Assembly (NCBI GenBank): GCA_039927975.1
Contig: JBDSTZ010000582.1
Location: forward strand, 1-8,710
Length of the DNA stretch: 8,710 nucleotides
Origin: JBDSTZ01 sp039927975
GTDB taxonomy: Bacteria > Pseudomonadota > Gammaproteobacteria > Burkholderiales > Burkholderiaceae_D
Direction of reading: 5' to 3'
The notes beneath the pieces are model-generated. The model was not told the DNA's origin and searched no databases. It saw only the letters and a program-made list of their open reading frames with translations. Position 1 is the first letter of the stretch. Every line of letters begins with the position of its first letter. Position numbers and translations under genes: made by a program. Of this stretch, positions 1 through 5,644 are shown piece after piece.

Positions 1-2616
1 CCGCAGAAAGTTGCGGCGCGCGGCATGACCGCGGCCGACGTGGTGAACGCCATCCGCGAACAGAACGTGCAGGTAGCAGCCGGCGTGATCGGCGCCTCGC
101 CATCCAAGGGCGCGGAATTCCAGCTCACCGTCAACACCCAGGGCCGCCTGTCCTCGATCGAGGAATTCGGCGCCATCATCGTGCGGACCGGCGCCAACGG
201 CGCCCTCACCCAGCTCAAGGACGTGGCCCGCCTGGAACTTGGTTCCAACTCCTACGCACTGCGCTCGCTGCTGAACAACAAGTCGGCGGCGGCGATCGCC
301 GTTTTCGAAGCGCCCGGCGCGAACGCGCTTCAGCTGTCCACCGACGTGCGCGCCAAGATGGCCGAACTGAAGAAGGATTTCCCGGAAGGCGTCGATTTCA
401 GCGTGGTCTACGACCCGACCCAGTTCGTGCGCGAATCGATCAAGGCCGTCATCCACACCCTGCTTGAAGCGGTGGCGCTGGTGGTGCTGGTGGTGATCAT
501 CTTCCTGCAAACCTGGCGCGCCTCGATCATTCCGCTGGTCGCCGTGCCCGTCTCGATCATCGGCACCTTCGCGGTGATGCTTGGCTTCGGCTTCTCCATC
601 AACACGCTGTCGCTGTTCGGCCTTGTGCTGGCGATCGGTATCGTCGTCGATGACGCTATCGTGGTGGTCGAAAACGTCGAACGCAATATCGAATCGGGGC
701 TGTCGCCGCGCGACGCCACCGTGCAGGCCATGAAGGAAGTGAGTGGCCCGATCATCGCCATCGCGCTGGTGCTGTGCGCCGTGTTCGTGCCGATCGCCTT
801 CGTGTCCGGCCTGTCGGGCCAGTTCTACCGCCAGTTCGCGCTGACCATCGCCATCTCGACCGTCATCTCGGCATTCAGCTCGCTGACGCTGTCGCCGGCC
901 CTGGCCGCCGTGCTGCTCAAGCCGCACAACGCGCCGAAAGACGCGCTGACACGCGGCATGGACAAGATCTTCGGTGGCTTCTTCCGCTGGTTCAACCGCT
1001 TCTTTGGCCGCGCATCGACCCGTTACGAAGGTGGCGTCAACACGGTCTTGAAGCGCAAGAGCGCCGCAGTGGCGGTGTACGCCTTGCTGGCCGTAGCCGC
1101 CGTCTTCATGTTCAAGGCGGTGCCGAGCGGCTTTGTGCCGGCCCAGGACAAGCAGTACCTGGTCGGCTTCGCCCAACTGCCCGACGCCGCCTCGCTCGAC
1201 CGCACCGAAGACGTCATCCGCCGCATGTCCGACATCGCCTCCAAGGTGCCGGGCGTGGAATCGTCGGTCGCTTTCCCCGGCCTGTCGATCAACGGCTTCA
1301 CCAACGCGCCCAACGCCGGCATCGTGTTCACCACGCTCAAGCCCTTCGACCAGCGCCATGGCAAGGAGCAAAGCGGCGCCGCCATCGCGCAGGAAATCAA
1401 CAAGCGCCTCGGTTCCATCCAGGACGCCTTCATCATGGTGTTCCCGCCACCGCCGGTCAACGGCCTGGGCACCATCGGCGGCTTCAAGATGATGGTCGAA
1501 GATCGCGGCAACGTCGGCTACGATGAACTGTACAAGGGCATCCAGGCGCTGCAGGGCAAGGCATGGGCGGACAAGAACCTGGCCGGCGTGTTCTCCAGTT
1601 TCCAGGTCAATGTGCCGCAGCTGTTCGCCGACGTCGACCGCACCAAGGCCAAGCAGCTTGGCGTGCCGCTGGCCAGCATCTACCAGACCTTGCAGATCAA
1701 TCTGGGTTCGTTGTACGTCAACGACTTCAACCAGTTTGGCCGTACCTACCAGGTGCGGGTCCAGGCCGACGCGCCGTTCCGCTCGCACGCGGAAGACATC
1801 GCCCAGCTCAAAGTCCGCAACGACAAGGGCGAGATGATTCCGCTGTCCTCGCTGATGCGGGTGCGCGACAGCTATGGCCCGGACCGCGTACAGCGCTACA
1901 ACGCCTACGTCTCGGCTGACGTGAATGGCGGCGCCGCACCGGGCGTCTCGTCCGGCCAGGCCCAGGCCGCGCTGGAAAAAATCGCCCGCGAAGTGCTGCC
2001 GAAAGGCGTGACCTTCGAGTGGACCGAGTTGACCTACCAGGACATCCTGTCGGGTAACACCATGATCTACGTGTTCCCGCTGTGCGTGCTGCTGGTGTTC
2101 CTGGTGCTGGCCGCCCAGTACGAAAGCTGGACCCTGCCGCTGGCGGTGATCCTGATCGTGCCGATGTCGATCCTGTGCGCACTGGTGGGCGTCAAGCTGA
2201 CCGGCGGCGACAACAATATCTTTACCCAGATCGCCCTGTTTGTCCTTGTCGGCCTGGCGTCCAAGAACGCCATCCTGATCGTCGAATTTGCGCGTGAACT
2301 GGAAGACCACGGCCGCAGCGTGCTGGAAGCCGCTCTTGAAGCTTGCCGCCTGCGTCTGCGTCCGATCTTGATGACCTCGATCGCCTTCATCATGGGTGTG
2401 GTGCCACTCGTGTTCTCCAGCGGCGCCGGCGCCGAGATGCGTCACGCGATGGGCGTGGCGGTATTTGGCGGCATGCTCGGCGTGACCTTCTTCGGCCTGT
2501 TCCTGACGCCGGTGTTCTACGTCCTGCTGCGCAGCTTCGCCAAGCGCTTCGAGAAGACAACCGCAGTCGATATCGCACAACCTGCCGCACCCGCACTGGA
2601 AGGAACCCTGTCATGA
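1..2616 (+). CDS. RND multidrug efflux permease, HAE1 family (5' end outside window)
   Basis: Inner-membrane proton-driven pump subunit that exports drugs or other amphiphiles through an adaptor and an outer-membrane channel. The reading frame is open from base 1, so the gene continues upstream; the first visible ATG (25) is internal. About 871 residues are visible of a usual ~1050, and alignment by eye to AcrB puts the missing part near 190 residues. Visible residues ~154-300 hold the TM2-TM6 block, with the proton-relay Asp pair in GIVVDDAIVVVENVER (bases 649-654, AcrB D407/D408). TM7 is near 357-373. A second periplasmic porter region follows, then TM8-TM12 (~688-842), with the relay Lys in LASKNAILIVEFA (bases 2263-2265, AcrB K940) and RPILMTSIAF in TM11. 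The segments FPGLSINGFTNAPNAGIVF and FPPPPVNGLGTIGGF recall the MexF/OqxB/CeoB branch, from memory. Relay residues are intact, so it should be functional. The stop overlaps the next gene's ATG. Substrate cannot be told from sequence. Confidence 0.96.
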   Translation, partial: PQKVAARGMTAADVVNAIREQNVQVAAGVIGASPSKGAEFQLTVNTQGRLSSIEEFGAIIVRTGANGALTQLKDVARLELGSNSYALRSLLNNKSAAAIAVFEAPGANALQLSTDVRAKMAELKKDFPEGVDFSVVYDPTQFVRESIKAVIHTLLEAVALVVLVVIIFLQTWRASIIPLVAVPVSIIGTFAVMLGFGFSINTLSLFGLVLAIGIVVDDAIVVVENVERNIESGLSPRDATVQAMKEVSGPIIAIALVLCAVFVPIAFVSGLSGQFYRQFALTIAISTVISAFSSLTLSPALAAVLLKPHNAPKDALTRGMDKIFGGFFRWFNRFFGRASTRYEGGVNTVLKRKSAAVAVYALLAVAAVFMFKAVPSGFVPAQDKQYLVGFAQLPDAASLDRTEDVIRRMSDIASKVPGVESSVAFPGLSINGFTNAPNAGIVFTTLKPFDQRHGKEQSGAAIAQEINKRLGSIQDAFIMVFPPPPVNGLGTIGGFKMMVEDRGNVGYDELYKGIQALQGKAWADKNLAGVFSSFQVNVPQLFADVDRTKAKQLGVPLASIYQTLQINLGSLYVNDFNQFGRTYQVRVQADAPFRSHAEDIAQLKVRNDKGEMIPLSSLMRVRDSYGPDRVQRYNAYVSADVNGGAAPGVSSGQAQAALEKIAREVLPKGVTFEWTELTYQDILSGNTMIYVFPLCVLLVFLVLAAQYESWTLPLAVILIVPMSILCALVGVKLTGGDNNIFTQIALFVLVGLASKNAILIVEFARELEDHGRSVLEAALEACRLRLRPILMTSIAFIMGVVPLVFSSGAGAEMRHAMGVAVFGGMLGVTFFGLFLTPVFYVLLRSFAKRFEKTTAVDIAQPAAPALEGTLS
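2598..2605 (+). promoter_or_regulatory. Ribosome binding site of the outer-membrane factor gene
   Basis: GGAAGGAA lies inside the permease 3' end. The AGGA core ends 8 bases before the ATG at 2613. It fixes the start of the downstream lipoprotein at 2613, although the same frame stays open back to 2343. Confidence 0.75.
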
Positions 2617-4025
2617 ACAGCACACGCATCATTGCCCCCCTGCTGGCGGCGCTGATCCTGTCGGCCTGCTCGACCACGCCGGCGCTCAAGGCGCCCGCAC
2701 TGGACGTGCCGGTCGCCTTCAAGGAAGCGCAAGACCCGGTGCGCGCCGCCGACGGCTCGACCTGGCGCGTGGCGCGTCCGGCCGAATCCCAGCCGCGCGG
2801 CGAGTGGTGGCTGGCCTTCAACGACCCGGCCCTGAGCAGCCTGGTAAACGAAGCCACGCAAGCGAACGCCAATCTGGCGGTGGCGGCGGCCCGCGTCAAG
2901 CAGGCCAGGGCCCTGGCTGGCCTGGCCGAAGCCGACCGCAGCGTGCAGGTCGGCGCCGGCGTCGGCGCCCAGCGCGGCGTCTCGCAGCTGACCGGACCGG
3001 CGCCGGTCAATACCTACCAGGCCAAACTGACGGCCAGCTACGAACTCGATCTGTTCGGCCGCGTCGGCGCCGGCATCACGGCGGCCCAGGCCGACGCCGC
3101 AGCCCAGGACGCGCTGTACAAGTCGGTCCTGCTGGCGCTGCAGGCCGACGTCGCCCAGACCTATTTCAGACTGCGCGCGCTCGACGCCGAACTGGCGACC
3201 CTGAACCAGACCGCCGACCTGCGCGCGCAAAGCGTGAAGATCAACCAGAGCCGCTTCGACAACGGCGACATCGGCGAATTCGACTTGGCGCGCGCCAAGA
3301 CCGAACTGTCGACCGCGCGCGCCGAAGCGATCGGCTTGCAACGCCAGCGCGCCCAGCTCGAACATGCGCTGGCGGTCTTGCTCGGTAAACCAGCGGCGGC
3401 CTTCAGCGCGCCGGCCGGCGCCCCGATCGACGTCGCGGCGCTGCCGAAGATTCCGGTCGGCCTGCCATCTACTCTGCTTGAACGGCGGCCCGACGTGACG
3501 GCGGCGCAGCGCGCAATGGTCGCCTCCAACGCGCGCATCGGCGTGGCCCGCTCCGCCATGTTCCCGGCGTTGAACCTGAACGGCGGCTTTGGCGGCGAGT
3601 CCGACACCTTCGCGAACGTGTTCAAGTGGAGCAGCCGTTCGTGGGTGCTGGGCGCGCTGATGTCGATGCCGCTCATCGACGGCGGCCGCAACAAGGCCAA
3701 CGTCGCCCGCAGCGAGGCGGTGCTGGAGGAATCGGTCGCCACCTACCGCCAAAACGTGCTGGCCGCCTTCGCCGAGGTCGAGGACAATCTGTCCGGCCTG
3801 CGCATCCTGGCCAGCCAGGGCGAGCAGGTCGAGGCCGCCGTGGTATCGGCGCGCCGTTCGGCCGACCTGGCGCAGACGCTGTACAGGGCAGGGCGGTCGA
3901 GCTATCTCGACCTGCTCGACGCCCAGCGCAACCTGGCGGCGGTCGAACGCGGCGCGGTGCAGCTGCGCGGCAGCCAGGCGGTGACCACGGTCGCCCTGAT
4001 CCGCTCGATCGGCGGCGCCTGGTGA
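2613..4025 (+). CDS. Efflux outer-membrane factor lipoprotein, NodT/OprM family
   Basis: Trimeric outer-membrane channel (TolC/OprM fold) that completes the tripartite pump with the upstream permease. The 470-residue length fits the family (~460-500). The start at 2613 is chosen because it follows a good ribosome binding site, overlaps the permease stop as ATGA, and gives a clean lipoprotein signal: hydrophobic segment I6-L16 with lipobox LSAC and lipidated Cys19. Ser20 at +2 is compatible with outer-membrane sorting. Family landmarks in order: WWLAFNDPAL (65-74), ASYELDLFGR (141-150) entering the first beta/helix repeat, LLERRPDVTAAQ (288-299) at the start of the second repeat, FPALNLNGGFG (317-327), and the RAGRSSYLDLLDAQRNL helix (425-441). 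Two OEP repeats are therefore present and the protein looks complete. Translational coupling with the permease points to fixed stoichiometry. Substrate and regulator are not visible. Confidence 0.95.
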   Translation: MNSTRIIAPLLAALILSACSTTPALKAPALDVPVAFKEAQDPVRAADGSTWRVARPAESQPRGEWWLAFNDPALSSLVNEATQANANLAVAAARVKQARALAGLAEADRSVQVGAGVGAQRGVSQLTGPAPVNTYQAKLTASYELDLFGRVGAGITAAQADAAAQDALYKSVLLALQADVAQTYFRLRALDAELATLNQTADLRAQSVKINQSRFDNGDIGEFDLARAKTELSTARAEAIGLQRQRAQLEHALAVLLGKPAAAFSAPAGAPIDVAALPKIPVGLPSTLLERRPDVTAAQRAMVASNARIGVARSAMFPALNLNGGFGGESDTFANVFKWSSRSWVLGALMSMPLIDGGRNKANVARSEAVLEESVATYRQNVLAAFAEVEDNLSGLRILASQGEQVEAAVVSARRSADLAQTLYRAGRSSYLDLLDAQRNLAAVERGAVQLRGSQAVTTVALIRSIGGAW

Positions 4026-4036
4026 CAGGCGACTGA

Positions 4037-4065
4037 TTGCGGTTTGCATGGCGCCGCTCTACAAT
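4037..4065 (+). promoter_or_regulatory. Putative sigma-70-type promoter of the sigma factor gene
   Basis: A -10 box TACAAT (4060-4065) matches TATAAT at 5 of 6 positions. TTGCGG (4037-4042) is 17 bases upstream and matches only the TTG half of the -35 consensus. It lies in the 48-base gap after the efflux operon. The predicted transcription start (~4072) falls almost on the ATG at 4074, implying a leaderless or near-leaderless mRNA. The -10 match is good and the -35 weak. Confidence 0.45.
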
Positions 4066-4078
4066 GGGCCGCCATGCA
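4045..4078 (+). repeat. Perfect 9-base inverted repeat spanning the -10 box and start codon
   Basis: TGCATGGCG (4045-4053) and CGCCATGCA (4070-4078) are exact reverse complements separated by 16 bases. The dyad centre coincides with the TACAAT -10 box. The right arm contains the proposed ATG (4074-4076). This could be an operator for a dimeric regulator or, in read-through RNA from the efflux operon, a hairpin hiding the start codon. The repeat is seen directly; its function is inferred. Confidence 0.55.
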
Positions 4079-4658
4079 GACCGAACCGACCGATGAACAG
4101 CTGATGCTTCGCTATGGCGAGGGCGACTTGCACGCCTTCGAAGCGTTGTACAGCCGCCATCGGCTCGGGCTTTACCGTTTTATCGCGTGGCGCTCGCCAC
4201 GCGCCGAATGGGTCGACGAAGTGGTGCAGGACGCCTGGGCGAACCTGCACGACGCCCGCTCCCGTTATCAGCACAGCGCCAGTTTCCGCACCTTTCTTTA
4301 CCAGATCGCCCGCAATCGCCTGCTCGACCTGTTGCGCCAGCAGCAGCCGCTGCTGGCCGCCGAACTGGGCGCCGCCACGCATGGCCGCGATCTGTTTGAC
4401 GTGCTGGCCGATGCGGTGCAGGATAGTGTCACGCCGGAGGCCGCGCTTGAATCGCGCCAGCGCGCCGGCAGCCTGCACGCGGCACTGGCCGCGCTGCCCG
4501 GCGAGCAGAAAGAGGCGGTGGTGCTGCAGCAGTTCAGCGGTTTAAGCATCGAGGAGATCGCGCAGTTGTCAAAGGTGCCGGCCGAAACCGTCAAGAGCCG
4601 GCTGCGTTATGCGATGCAGAAGCTGCGGTCCCACATGGCGCAAGGGGAAACTCAATGA
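4074..4658 (+). CDS. ECF-type RNA polymerase sigma factor (sigma-70 family)
   Basis: Extracytoplasmic-function sigma factor that would direct core RNA polymerase to a small regulon. From ATG 4074 it has 194 residues, normal for ECF factors. Region sigma-2 covers ~22-88: FEALYSRHRLGLYRF, then EWVDEVVQDAWANLHDA, then FRTFLYQIARNRLLDLLRQQ. A linker (~89-130) follows, then sigma-4 at ~134-186 with ALPGEQKEAVVLQQFSGLSI and the helix-turn-helix IEEIAQLSKVPAETVKSRL. Sigma-1.1 and sigma-3 are absent, as expected. An in-frame TTG at 4044 would add ten residues but sits upstream of the -10 box, so ATG 4074 is preferred; another in-frame ATG lies at 4104. No Shine-Dalgarno sequence precedes 4074 or 4104, consistent with a leaderless start. 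The stop overlaps the next ATG, as is typical for a sigma/anti-sigma pair. ECF group not assigned. Confidence 0.93.
   Translation: MQTEPTDEQLMLRYGEGDLHAFEALYSRHRLGLYRFIAWRSPRAEWVDEVVQDAWANLHDARSRYQHSASFRTFLYQIARNRLLDLLRQQQPLLAAELGAATHGRDLFDVLADAVQDSVTPEAALESRQRAGSLHAALAALPGEQKEAVVLQQFSGLSIEEIAQLSKVPAETVKSRLRYAMQKLRSHMAQGETQ
4642..4647 (+). promoter_or_regulatory. Ribosome binding site of the putative anti-sigma gene
   Basis: AAGGGG in the last codons of the sigma gene, 7 bases before the ATG at 4655. It supports 4655 rather than the second in-frame ATG (4670) as start, and translational coupling to the sigma factor. Confidence 0.6.
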
Positions 4659-5644
4659 ACAGCGACGACATGAACGACGCCCAATTCGACGCCTTCCTCA
4701 ATGGCGAGGACGAACTGTCGCGCCAGTTGCAGTCGCTGCCGCAGCAGGCGCCGTCGGCCGCGCTCGACGCCGCCATTCTCGGCCACGCAACGCTGGCCAT
4801 GGCGCGCCAGGCCGCCAACGATCCGGCGCCTGCCGACGCGGCGCCGCCGATGCGCCGTTTGAGTGCGCGCTGGACGGTGCCGGCCGGGATCGCCGCCACG
4901 GTGCTGGTGGGCGTGCTGGCCAAGCAGAGCTGGCAGAGCGCGGACCAGCATGAGGCGATGGAGTATCGCGCTCCCGCCGCTGCGGTTGCGCTCGAAGTTC
5001 CGCCGCCGATGCCGGCGCCGCAGACCTCGATGCCGAGCCTTGGAGCGCCGCCCGTGGAGTCGCCTCCGCGCTTGGCAATCGAGGCGAAAAAGATCAAGCC
5101 GGAAGTCGCGCCGACGGAGAGACGCCGGGAAAAACCTGCGCCTGTGCCAGGGGCGGTCGCCGCCATGGCCGACGCTCCGGCGCCAGTGGCAGTCCCCATG
5201 CCGCCGCCACCACCCGCACCGGAAGCGGCACCGGTCGCAGCGCCGCCATCGCCGTTCGCACCACTAGCGACAACGCAAGCGCGTGCTCCTTCGAACAGCG
5301 CGCCGATGTTCGCACCGCGCGCGCCAACGGTGACGGTGCAGGGCCGGAACGAATTCAAATACACCGCCAAGGAGCCTCTGGCCGGCCACAAGGCGGCGAT
5401 CCCGGTTGATGCGATCGTGGCGGAAGATGTGGGCCAGTTGCCGCCATTGGCCGACAAGTCGAACGGCGCGCCGGTCGTTGTTGCCGATCCCGGCGCCGAG
5501 CAGTGGCTGGCCTTGATCGACGAGATGCTCAAGGCGGGCTTGCGCGCCGACGCGGTCGCGGAATGGACCAGGTTCCGCCTGGTCCACCCGGCCTATCCGA
5601 TACCGCTGGAGCTGAACGCGAGAATCAGCGCGGCGCGGAAGTAG
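4655..5644 (+). CDS. Putative anti-sigma factor: single-pass, proline-rich membrane protein
   Basis: A 329-residue protein of no named family that I recognise. It is called anti-sigma because it follows an ECF sigma gene with an ATGA overlap and has the expected topology: an N-terminal acidic region (1-72), one membrane segment (WTVPAGIAATVLVGVLA, 73-89) and a long outer part. The outer part is extremely proline/alanine-rich (about 35 prolines between ~103 and 225, including a five-proline run), then TVTVQG (225-230), a motif VDAIVAEDVGQLP (251-263), and a helical C-terminal piece around EQWLALIDEMLKAG and AEWTRFRLVHPAYPIP (282-317). There is no cysteine at all, so it is not a zinc (ZAS) anti-sigma of the HxxxCxxC type. 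No FecR or RseA signature was recognised. Positive residues RR/R (67-72) precede the membrane segment, fitting a cytoplasmic N-terminus. Its last 20 bases overlap the convergent gene. Sigma binding is inference; it could instead be an envelope structural protein. Confidence 0.8.
   Translation: MNSDDMNDAQFDAFLNGEDELSRQLQSLPQQAPSAALDAAILGHATLAMARQAANDPAPADAAPPMRRLSARWTVPAGIAATVLVGVLAKQSWQSADQHEAMEYRAPAAAVALEVPPPMPAPQTSMPSLGAPPVESPPRLAIEAKKIKPEVAPTERRREKPAPVPGAVAAMADAPAPVAVPMPPPPPAPEAAPVAAPPSPFAPLATTQARAPSNSAPMFAPRAPTVTVQGRNEFKYTAKEPLAGHKAAIPVDAIVAEDVGQLPPLADKSNGAPVVVADPGAEQWLALIDEMLKAGLRADAVAEWTRFRLVHPAYPIPLELNARISAARK
5405..5443 (+). other. TonB-receptor-plug-like motif in the anti-sigma linker
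   Basis: Codons for VDAIVAEDVGQLP (residues 251-263). Nearly the same residues occur in the convergent VIT/VWA protein (bases 6687-6728). From memory, the segment resembles the region entering the plug domain of many TonB-dependent receptors (VDSIxAEDIGKLPD). The match is visible; homology is unproven. Confidence 0.5.
5564..5586. repeat. Perfect 9-bp hairpin at the convergent gene junction
   Basis: TGGACCAGG (5564-5572) and CCTGGTCCA (5578-5586) pair exactly around a 5-base loop. It lies inside the last codons of the anti-sigma gene and 38 bases beyond the stop of the - strand VIT/VWA gene. No T-run follows it on either strand, so it is not a canonical intrinsic terminator. It could serve as a 3' mRNA stabiliser or weak terminator for the - strand transcript. 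Confidence 0.5.

Noticed and set aside
2343..2612. N-terminal extension of the outer-membrane factor frame
   Set aside because: It overlaps the permease C-terminus; the lipoprotein signal and RBS place the true start at 2613.
2517..4049. Long open frame (510 codons) antisense to the outer-membrane factor gene
   Set aside because: Arg/Gln/Gly/His-rich translation without domain features, opposite a clear OprM-type gene; typical of antisense frames in GC-rich DNA.
4044..4073. TTG start giving a sigma factor ten residues longer
   Set aside because: The extra codons overlap the likely -10 box and encode nothing conserved (HGAALQWAA); ATG 4074 is the natural ECF start, though not proven.
4655..5644. 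Could the proline-rich membrane protein be TonB?
   Set aside because: The topology is similar, but the C-terminal fold signature of TonB is not visible and ExbB/ExbD are not adjacent; the ECF sigma context fits an anti-sigma role better.
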